Shown here in pieces: positions 42,708 to 54,700 of a DNA stretch of 64,000 bases. Under the pieces are notes generated by a model. The model was given only the letters and a program-made list of their open reading frames with translations, was not told where the DNA came from and did not search any database. The stretch spans positions 50,018,842 through 50,082,841 of the forward strand of contig OY365806.1 of NCBI GenBank assembly GCA_959347315.1, read 5' to 3'. Position 1 is the first letter of the stretch; each line of letters starts with the position of its first letter. The translations under genes and the position numbers were made by a program. Source of the DNA: Bimastos eiseni (Eukaryota; Annelida; Clitellata; Crassiclitellata; Lumbricidae).

Positions 42708-45700
42708 TTAAAGGCATATCTCTTTTTCCAGGAATCCTCCTGGATTCAGGCGGATGAACAGCTTTCGAAATTCATCGTAGATTGTGAGTGTTATCACAAA
42801 CAGCAGCGGCGCAAACCACCAGTGCCACCTGGCGAACAAATACATAAAATGATGGCACTGTTTAATAACAATCTCATACATTTTTTAACTATTAAAAACA
42901 AAGTGCATAGCACTATCTTATTCAAGTGTACCACTTCACATCATAGGAATTCTTCAGACGCACACATACAGATATTACGGATCCAGTTGACAGAGACCAA
43001 AAAAAGAGGACAATAAGCTCTTGTGGCCTTTTCAACTTAGCTTGAGAGAAATGATGGATCACAATAGGATTTCTAGAAGAGGTCGGACTTGTGTACATTT
43101 TAAACGGAAAGCGCTTGAGTAAGAGAGAGAAAATGAAGCTGTTGGATGACATGGGGTACAGAAACGAAGAATTTGGAGAATTCCAGGTGAGAAATCGAAA
43201 CAAATTCACAGTGAAGAAAATCACCAACACAAACATTTAATGCTTCTTGGATTGGCGATCGTATGTGAAATGCCAAAGCACATGGAACCTATTTCAATTT
43301 CTGATTCAGAGTCACGAAACAAGTGAATGAAAACACCTCATCCAAGTGATGTCGTTCAGGTAATCGGCTATAAAAGTGATATCAGTACAGCTCTACTAAG
43401 CATTCCAAGAAAGTGTATACTCAGATACTGCAAAACTGTTTAAGCACGCTGAGCAGACTTGATAGCAAAATCCTCGAGACATTGAATGTGTACATTCAAA
43501 ATGCCATGCCTCGAATTAAGATTTGCTGAACACATAAGTTTTATCGATTTATTGTAATTGCAATCATAAAACAACAAAAGAAGAAATCTACCCTGTTAAT
43601 AAATTATTAAGCAGAATTTCAAGCTGTCCTGCTAAAGATAGAAGGAATTCATCCTCTCACCTGATTGGATACATTCGAAGACCTTTGTCCATACCAGGAC
43701 AATATATGAAGAAGAAAGCAAGGAATGTCTCCAGGAAGAGCGACCAAATCAAGTAGGAGTTCCTGTGCAAAAGCATACCGGTAATCTAAACTGTCTTGGC
43801 TGTCCAATAATCCACAGATATCAATTCCAAATGCCAGTACATCAGTACAGATGAATGCATATCTGTTTGCATCAATGATGCATCTGATTATTTTTACTTC
43901 CAAGTCTCAAAAAGTTACAAAACACTTTAGTTAGAAATGTTTCTTAAGCTGTATATCACAGAACATTATGAACTAACTGAAACTTTGTACAAGATATAAT
44001 AAAACTAAAAATTTAATTTACCATGGTTTAAAATGAGCATGCCTATTGCAAGTACAAGTGAGCAAATTGGTTACCCATAATATAAAGAAGCATTCCTGTA
44101 TCAATAAAGACTGCCTTATTATAGACCCTTGTCAGCCTGTATTGAAGGCCCGGTGTAGTTGCTCTTGTAGTTCCATTTGCACATACAGCAGCCATACAAA
44201 ACTGCATTCCCTGTGGTAGGCCCTATGGTTTTGAAAAAATAATAACAAGAACAATGTTTGGCCTGAATGAATCATTTTACCCAAAGCCTTGTTTAGCAAA
44301 TCCGTTTGTCCTCGTCTTACAAGCAATCAGGTTCGCCCACTGAAGCATGACAATGCTGAAGAAGAATCCTGTCTGACACGTATACTCCAGGATCCGACGT
44401 TGACCAAATGACTGAAAATGAAATTCAATTACTTTGCACATCAGACTTTCACATCAACTGATCATCTACCTAAATGTTTGTGTACTTAATGTTTGCTGTT
44501 TTACATGTGTCATTTCTACTGTCGATATTACTCATATTTAAAGTGCACAGCTTTAACATCGAGAATCACAAGGTTATCACCTTAGGTCACCAATAGAGCA
44601 AATAAAATTATTTTCAACACTAATTCCAACAATAATTTTTGTACCTAAAACCTCTTCTTAAACAAAATAAAATGTAATTTAGTAAAACACCAACAACTTT
44701 AAGTAACTAGTTTAAAAATTATTCTCATAATAAATTTGTTTAAAGAAAACCAGAAAATAGTTAAGCACCTAAAAAAATTAAAGTAAATAAATAAAATACC
44801 AATCAGCTGCCTGTTAATTCTATTTCAAACATACCCATTCTTGGCCAAAGGCATCCTCAAGGTCATTGACGCCTCTCGTTCCCCAGATTGCCCTCAGTCC
44901 AAGCAATCGCTGAGGCCAGAATCCAGCCTCAGCCATGATAGCAAAGTACGTGAAAAATGCACCACAAATCTGTATCATGCCGTTCTGTCCAAATGCTATT
45001 GTGAACAAACTAAAACGCAACACCATACACATCAGTATGAAACAACTATTTTCATTGTTTACCTCAGGTTGACCTGATAATTTAAGAAAGTTCAGTATAA
45101 AAACCATCCTTTAACACTTTGACCTATGAACTTCCTATCTAAATAAATACATCATGTCAAATCAAAATGTCTTGTTCAGCTAAATCTCATGACATTCTGG
45201 TTGAAACATCACTATTACTTATTGAAAAGGACCAAATCCAGAGAGAATGGAATAGCTATCCTACATAAGGGAAAGTGCAGCTTTATTGTTAATATTTTGC
45301 ATTTAACCACAGGAGAAACAAGACACAGGAATGACAAGGTTCAACCACAGGTTAATAAAGAAATATCAATAAAGCTGTGTTTTTCAAAATATACATAACT
45401 TGAAGTAGGTCAGATTCACTGAGAGTCAGGTCTATTACAGACCAGACTATCAGGAAATAATTTAATTTAAAGATAAAACCTTTTTTTTACAATGCTTAAA
45501 ATTGAATTACTTGAACAGGTTCAATGAAATAAGTTGAAAATAGTTGTTGGAAATAAATAATGACACCCGTAGTATTTTGGCAAAACAGGCAATGACAGTG
45601 CCAAAGGCCGGCCATGATCCATATGAGAATACATTCATTGTGACCAATGGTCCCATTGGTTTGGTGCAAAATGTGAACATTTCTTTCACATAAAATGAAG

Positions 45701-48700
45701 CACTAACAGTACCAATGAGAGTCAATTGTATTACTTTCGACTGCAAAGACGGTTGTGCTTTGGATCTCGTGGAAGACGCCTCATGTTGTCCGACTCCGGA
45801 TTCTCAAACGAGAGAGCGATTGCTGGCAAAAGATCCGTTCCAAGGTCGATGAACAAGATCGTGAGAGCACCAAGCGGAAGCGGAATGTGAGCGATGACAG
45901 AAAGCATGAAGGCAGCCATTTCTGGAAGGTTACTCGTCAATGTATAGGCAATTGACTTCTTCAGGTTGTCAAACGTCAGACGGCCTGAACACACCATGAT
46001 ACAACATGATGTAATTAATGGAATTTATTTAGCTCCTTTCATGATGTCTACTATATCTTGTTCAGCCAATGGACATAATCATGGTGTGTTAGTTAAATTC
46101 TTATTAGTTTACCTAATTTAGCTTTTCAAAAGTGCTACTTAAAAGGCTCTTGTACAAATATGGCCAATTATCAGTGAATGTCATGGAACAGACTCTTAAA
46201 AATTTGCACACAAAATCTGGACATAAGTAAAGAACACTAATACATTACAAATTACCAGAATACAATGCTGAATATTACCTTCTTCAATACCAGCGACAAT
46301 TGATGCAAAATTGTCATCGAGGAGAATGATGTCGGCCGCCTGCTTACTCACGTCAGATCCACTGAGCCCCATTGCAATCCCTAAATAAATCATTTGCAAA
46401 ACAAACACTTGAAGCTATGTGTTGTCAACATCAAAGTGCAAAATTTGCATGTTCTAATAACACATCTCTTAAACCAAATTCAAAGGAACAGCTAACACTA
46501 ATATCTAAATACCCTTTTAATTGAATATATAACAATATTTTACAAATAATAAATATCTATATAATTAAGATTCATAGATAAGTCCATTATACAATCTACA
46601 CTGTGAAACTGACAGTTTTACTAACGAGTTGCATTCCATTAATGTATAACTTTATTTCGCAAATAACAATGGAAAACAAATGCTAACAAATAACGTGTCC
46701 TCGGAAAAATGTAAATTTTAACATACACAGATAATCTTAAAAATTAATCTAATTATAGAATGAATTAATGTTCATAGTCAGCTTTCATAGGTTGCATTCC
46801 ATAAATGCAACGTAATTAGGAACGTACCAATGTCAGCCTTCTTGAGCGCTGGTGTGTCATTAACACCATCACCTGTCACCGCAACGATTGTTCCCTGTCG
46901 CTGACACGCTTCAACAATAATCAATTTCTGGTGTGGTGTTGTTCTTGCAAACACTATCTCTGGATGCATGTATAGAACATTGTCCAGTTGTGCAGGGGTC
47001 ATGTCACGTAGGTCAGCACCATGGACAACACACGCTCTGGCATCTCTGTCAAATAACAAATCATTTTCTAATGCATTCTGCCAACTGCTCATAGTGTGCT
47101 GGTATAAAGCATATGGTGTCAAATAAAAGTTGCCTCGTGTGTGTTGCAACTGTTAATTCATTGCAGAAAGTTCGATAGGACAGAAAAACGTAAACCAGAG
47201 CAGAGTAAAACAATAAAACTATGAAGACATAACAAGGCTTTGTCTCCACATAGTTTTATTGGGAAAACCAATGGATAGATAGTCTGATAATTGACCAAAC
47301 AGGATGGAAATTATTAATTTGTGTCAATCACCTTAAGCATGGCTTGCAACAGGAACTGATGATGATGAAAATTTAATCTGATTTTGAGAATCTATGGCCT
47401 GTCATAGGAGAAAGGGAAATGACATTCAAAAATCATAATAGTTCAGCCAGATGTCCAATAAGGTCAAGAAAGCACAGAAAGTGATATGATAGAAACAATT
47501 ACTAATACCACTGGCAGCATAATCACTGGTAGAGCAAAGAATAATAGGTTATCGAGTCTCGACTGGGTTTTCAGTTCGCCCAGTTTAGTCCTTAGAAGAG
47601 CAATTTCTTTTGTAACATTCTCATATCTTGCATCTTGTTTAAAGGTCTTCATTAAAGTCTTCCTAGTGTAGAAGTGAAGGACCCAATGACTCAAACATTC
47701 TTTCAAAGATTGGCCTTAGTAGTTTTTCAAGGCAAATCAAAATACACCTTCTACTATTTTTCGAATGCAATCTAACTTTTATGGAAAGCTGAAAATAATA
47801 GATATCATACATTTACACTGTGTTATGATCACCAACCTTGGAGGCACTTCTGTGATTGGAATTCCCAGCCTGGCTGCAATGTCGTCCACTGTTTCGCTTC
47901 CATTTGAAAAGATCCCAACTCCTTTGGCGACGGCCTTTGCTGTGATCGGATGATCACCAGTAATCATGATCACTTTGATCCCGGCCATGTGACACCGATT
48001 AATTGCGTCTGGAACTGCTGCTCTCGGCGGATCGATCATCGAGACCATTCCTAGGAAGCGCAGTCCGGTCTGTGGAAAGTTTTCATCGTCAACATCAAAT
48101 GGATATCCGTGTGGAAACTGTTCTATTGGAAGACGGAGGTCACAGACACCAACCAGACGCTCTCCCATTCCACCCAGCTGAACGAAGGCATGGTGAAAGG
48201 CCTGTCGCCAACTGCTGCTGATCTTCTGCTCCTGACCACCAACCATGATCGAACTGCAACGATCAAAGACTCGCTCCGGGGCTCCGGTCATCACCAGAAG
48301 GTAGCGCTGATCACGAGGGTCATCCATTTCGTGTATTGACACCTGGATAATAGAGTTATACTTCAGATTACATTGCTCTAATTATTATCATTTCATCACT
48401 ATGAATGCACAGGTGTTATGTACATCTCCATGCATTTATTTAGCTCTCGTATTTAATGACAAAGCCTCGGTTGATGATGCTGAGCAATGAAGGGTCACAT
48501 GATGTAATTTGAAGGACATGCTTAAGGTCCCTACATAGCAACCATCTGAGAGGGTGGCTCAAACCGTCCCTTTCCGAGTTACAAGTGAGCAAAATAACCA
48601 ATCAGTTACATTTAATTGCAATAGCAACAAGAAATTACTTATTGTAATTGTGGGCTTAATTACAACATTGTAATAGCAAATTACTTCTTTCTTTCGCTCA

Positions 48701-51700
48701 TTTCTGTGACTTCATCAAAGGTCACTAACTAAATCAAACATTTCCAGGTCACCGCACATAGCATGCACAAAACCTCAATCATTTGACTAATCTAATTCTT
48801 AATTAGTAACTTCTCTAACACCCATGTATAAGGCACAAACAACTCCAAAATTGTCTTTACTCAATTAAAAGAAAATTTAATCTTGGAAAGAGGATTGCAT
48901 ATGACATACTTGATACTTGATGACAGAGTTGAATGGAATCTCACAGACTTTGCGGTTTCTCTGTCGAAATTCAGCAGAATTTCCAACGGCAAGTTCCACA
49001 AATCTCAGAAGGGCAATTTCAGTTGAATCTCCATGACATGATCTGAAATGCATTTATGTAGAGCTTTATTAAGATGATGCGAGGGTCGAGAAAATTTTGC
49101 TTCATTTACGTCACTTACTCTATTTGATCACCCAATCAATGAAAACTAATGATGTTCATTACATTGTGTAAAAATAATGCAGAATGACAATTGGTGTAGG
49201 GCTTACAATAAAGATAATTGTCTAGAGTATGATAAGAGCTTTTATGGCTTTTACTAATTACGTGTATGAAGTCTGAAACTCATGTCCGAGACAAGTTTAC
49301 ACAAGAACTGGTTGGGGTCATTAACAGTCTGCACAGCAGGCACAAACCCACAATCACTGGATTACAGACTCAGTGAACTGCTGAAGAGACCACTTTACTT
49401 TCTTAAATTATAAATAACTTGAGTCTAACTCAAACAATAATCACTGTAATGCAAAACCTTGGCAGAAGAATAAAATTTATTTTCTGACAAAATAGAGATA
49501 CTTGCCTTCGTAATGGATTTCCCGACCCTCCACGAAATTCTGCTCGGTTGCAGAGCATGACCGCTCGGGCGAGACACATCCACGTCGGATTGTCCCTATT
49601 GTAAGTGGCATCTGTTCAACAAATCAAAAAACGTGTTCACAGGATTGACTGTGCTTCTGGTAATAAAGTTGTGTGGCACAATGGCTGATCGGTTAGAGCG
49701 GTCAGCCCGTAACGTTCAGTGTGCACTGAGCGAGCGGGTTCAACCCTCAGCCCGGGAGTCACTGTGTAGGGACCTTGAGCAAGTCTTTCACGCACAATTG
49801 CTCTGCAGTACAACTGCAATTGCGCCGTCGAGGCGTGTGCATGCACTTCTAAGCAAAAAAATGTTGGAAGAAGGGAGGTATCAAATTTCAGAAATAAATA
49901 AGTAATTAAAAAATTAGTACGGTAACATCTATTGTGCCAATGCACAAAAGGCATCAACCGATGGCTCACCAGAAAACAAGCCATAATCAGATCAATATAT
50001 ACAGAAGATAAATAAATGGACAAGCAATCTCTAAAATATAAGACTTAGGCCAAGAATGAAATGACCCAAGTGACTGAATGAAAAGAAACAAAACGAGAGT
50101 TCCAAAATCCACGTCCAACAAGGTTAAAATCTCAGTCCATTACGACTTAGACATAGGGACATGCTGTGGGCTTTCTAAGCACTAGCAGCTCTCAGCCTGA
50201 AGTCTATATGTGTGCGTGTTCTTTTTAGCCGTTCCAGGATTGGGAGCGCTCCTGAGTAGTAGCCTTGAAAGGGCGCTACATAAATCTTCGTAATGAATGA
50301 ATGAATATAGGTTTTTCTTCGTATTCAATGTTTTATTTTTTGTTAATTATGCTATTATAATTTTCCTGTGTGGGTGTTTAATAAATTTCACCAAATTGTG
50401 CCAAAAGTTGTTCTTGATTTTCACCAAGTATCAATTACATTATATTAACCTTCAACCCTTATCCCTCCAATTATTACATCAAATGCATTAAAATTGGCCG
50501 CTGTAAGCGGCCTCAGTAGTGGTAAGGGTTAAGGAAAATGTACCTTTCTATTGCCTTGCATACCTCACCAACTCTACATTTAGGTCACCATGTCGCAAGA
50601 GCATTCACTCGTTTCCTTTAAGTGGTTCTATATAAATTCCCAGTTATGAATTTGCACTTTATGCAGACTATCTTCCGTGGAACTTCTTACGTTGCTGTTC
50701 TTCGCTGAGGTCAGCGTACCAGATCTGGTTGTCAAACCACATGTGAGAGACAGTCATCTTGTTCTGTGTCAGTGTTCCTGATTTGTCGGAGCAGATGATT
50801 GATGTTGAGCCGAGAGTCTCCACTGCCTCCAGGTTCTTGATCAGACAATTCTTATCAGACATTGCCTTTGCGGCCACAATCAAACACACCTGAAACAAAT
50901 AAAAATCAGCTATTATTTCTCATCACAATTTCAAAATAACGGTTACAAAAGATTGTAGAACAACTAAACTATAATATAAAGAAAAAAAATTAATTGATTA
51001 ATTTCTGAAACTATAGAAATTAGGAGCCGAAAAATGGGCCAAGTAGCTATTCGGCATTCGGCCGAATAGTAGCAGTTGGACCGAATACAAATAGTTGTCA
51101 CTTGATATCTGTTTCTGCGTATGGATATTACGATTTCAGAGCTCTAGAGGTAGATGTCATCACGATGATGAGATATTCATTTATTTAGAAATAACACAAT
51201 CGGACAAAAAGCGCAAAATTGCTGACATGAGTGACAGTGAACAATAATAGTAGCTAGAATAAAAAACAAACTACATAGTAAATGTTTTTGCATAATGCTC
51301 TGGGGATAAATTGAGAATCGTTTTGGGTGAAGGACATGGTGTGTGCTCTAGGTCTTAATTGGCGATTGGAGTGGGGCTGGAGTGGAGATAGAAGTTGGTA
51401 AAGAACATGCTTGGGGTTGTGTAAAATGGAGAAAATGAGTGTGGCATCTGCTACGTTTGCAAGATTGTGTTTAAGATTGTTCTAAATAACTTAGGCATTT
51501 AGCTCTTCTCCGGATTCTTTCCAGGCACTCTTTATCAGAGGCTAGGGTCAGACCCCACTAGGATAACAATTTAGCAATGGTAAAATAACAGTTCAAATGA
51601 GAAATTAACAGATAAAAACATCCTTTATATGTAAGAAAAGGGAATTGCTAATAAAGAACAAAACAAATCTGAAATAAACAAAATAAACCATACATTATTT

Positions 51701-54700
51701 TTATCAGCATAGCAACAATAATCATAAATAATGAGAGAGTTGATTAGTGCTTAGATTAATGCTAAGCAAAAAAACCAGTTAAGATATAAATGAAATTAGT
51801 AAGCTCACAGTTATAAGTGGAAGCAATCCTTCAGGAACGCAGGCCACAATTAACCCAATGAGAAAGATGAGGGCATCAACCCAGATGGCGTGTAGAAACT
51901 GCGACTCAATCATCATCCACAAGAAGAAGAACAAGAGCGATACAAAGACAGCAATTCCAAAGAGGATGATGATCAGGAATCGGATCTCACGAGCGATCAG
52001 AGTCTCCTCCCCAACCTCCGTCCGTGCGGCCACGAGGGCTATGCGACCCATGACGGTGCGGTCACCAGTCCCAATTACGACGCACCGAGCGACCCCTGAA
52101 AGATGAACAAGGTCAAGAATTCAATCTACAATCTGGAATTATATGCAGCAGTATCTGAAGCCATGCGAACTGCACCAAGATCTGCGTGGCAGGTGGCATT
52201 TTCACATCTCATTTGATTCTGAGATAAGAGAAAGAGAGAGGTCAGTGAGGGACAGATATAGTGAGAAACTGATGGATAGATAGAAAGAAGTAAATAGTGA
52301 ATTGGTACAGAGCAAACAAGAGACACAGAGAAAGACAGAGGCAAATAGAGAGATAGACAGAGACACAGACAAAGATAGACATAGACAAAAGTGACAAAGG
52401 ATGGCTTAGACAAAGATACATACAGAGAGACAGAAAGAGTAACAGAGAGAAACAAAGAGAAAGAGAGAGATAGAACCTGTGAGACATATACAGAATGGGG
52501 ATCGACAGACTGGATACTGAAGAGGAGCCTCATAGATAGCGACAACTATTGAACTGACACAGTCATACACAGGTGGAGAAAGAGACTTATAGAAGCAGAG
52601 GAAACAGATAGATTCTCTAACATTATCTCTAAAGTTCTAAACACAGCAGTTCCTTCATCAATTACCACAGGCTCATTGGTGCGTCCAAGTCACATATGCG
52701 TATTAGTCAGGCAAGTTCAAAAGCCCAGGACTTGCTATATCCATACCGATTCAATGTAAAACCACACCCATAACTTTCATCCAACACAGTTCATCATACA
52801 GATGCTCTAATGCTGATAAAATTGAGAAACAGTTGACGCTGACCTTCTACAACATTTGTTGAATAGAAGATGAGGTTTCTTGTCTCCAGAGGGTTTTCGT
52901 TTGTGTAGTCGGCCGTCCGAACTTTTGGTTCCGATTCTCCAGTCAGTGCAGAATTATCGACCTAAAACGATCGACGATCAATCAGTATGCCACCTATAAG
53001 ACTTTCTATAACAGAAGTGTATCTATGTTCAGCAATCACAGTGCAAACCATTAAAGCACCTCATGACTAAATAGTCAGTTCTTTGATAAAACAAGACCAC
53101 AAAGCTAAAGAACGCAAATATCTGCCTACAAATCGACGAATTAAGAGACAAGGCAGTCGGTCATTAAATTTTTGGGAAAGAGTATAAATAGCATTATCAT
53201 GATCAAGTCTTGTAGGAACACTATATAAGTTTATGATTACTTTCGTGATTATCATTATGATATAGACCTTTAACCAAACACTTAATTACATCCTAAATGA
53301 TAACGATGATTTTTTCCTGCCTTGAATCCTTTTGCTGCTATGATTCTCATATCCGCAGGGATTGTGTCCCCCGTCTTTACTTCAACGATGTCCCCAACGA
53401 CAAGCTCCTCTGCGTGTATGCTCATCTTTTCGTTCTTTCGGATAACCAGCGCAAACTAAACAAAAACACTATATCTAGTTATCTATGTATATATTGATTG
53501 TAATATATACACCTGTATAAACGCAACACCGATGGTAGAGCAAACTACGCTCGTGATAATATATCTGAGGCATCTTGGCTGTCGAGTGTCATGATGTAAT
53601 GTAACAGAACAATTGAATAACGGGTCTCCTGCGGCCATCAAGCACGTGGAAAAGTTGCTTCCTAAATGTTAGAAAAAAAACGCAGTGCAGTCCGCATCAA
53701 GTGGTACACAATGAATTTCCATATAAAACTATTTCAAAATGATACTCCAATGACAGAGCAGCCCTGACACGCAAGTGGAGACGTCCGAGACCATGGAACT
53801 AGGAGATCCACATAAAAATGAAACCACAGAATGAAACACTGGCAACTGAGCTGAGTGGAGACTGAAGTGGATAGCATTCTGCATTCATCGATCATAGTAC
53901 ATAAATATGATTAGGAAGAATGAGAAGGCATTCAGTTTCTTAATGATTAGAATAAAGATCAGCAACAAAGGATTAAATTGTAAATCAAATCAGCAAGCCA
54001 AGACAATGATATATGTGACGTACAAATGATTTCTATTAGGTCTTTTGTAATTGTAGCAAGCAGCAAAAATAAACAGTGATAGCCGTAATTTATTTTCAGA
54101 AGACAGTACTCATTTCACGGGCGCCATCATTAGTGTCATTATTTTGCAATTATAATCACTAACAATGTAATAGAAGAATAATATAATATTGTGGCAAAAT
54201 TTCCTAGCTGGTTAGCAATTATTGTGCTCAATGTCTCGCTACAATGTCTCACTTTGCTTCGGGTATATATATAGGAGAGACATAAGTGCAGAGCAGAATG
54301 TTTAAGATGTATGCTGGAATGTTAAGAAGGTTGGAAAAGAAGAAGTTGTCGTAGTAATAGTTGCAAAGACAGCGTTTTGTACAATAACTGTTCGATGACT
54401 GTGGATTTTATCAAAGCAATAAAGATAACTCAGTCGGAATTGAGTCGAAGTTATTTGTAATGAGCTCACATCGTTGACATAGGTAGTCTTTCTCATATCT
54501 GCGCCAACAAGCCAGACTTACCTCGTGGACAGTCGAACCTGGCCAAAACAACATTGCAGCCTCCTGAGGATTAAGGGGAGGTGAACCAGAATTGCCACAA
54601 CTGACACCACTGAAGTAGGGTAGAATCGAGGTACACAACAAATTGGAATGCAGAAGTGGGGTGAATTGCTACCCAGGCACCCGAGTACGTTACAAATTGG

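Noticed and set aside
45507..45746. 79-codon minus-strand frame between pump exons 15 and 16
   Set aside because: Does not match the pump; the family sequence continues directly from exon 15 to exon 16, so this is intron.
52126..52545. 139-codon Ser/Leu-rich frame
   Set aside because: Complement of a low-complexity GA-rich stretch inside a pump-gene intron.
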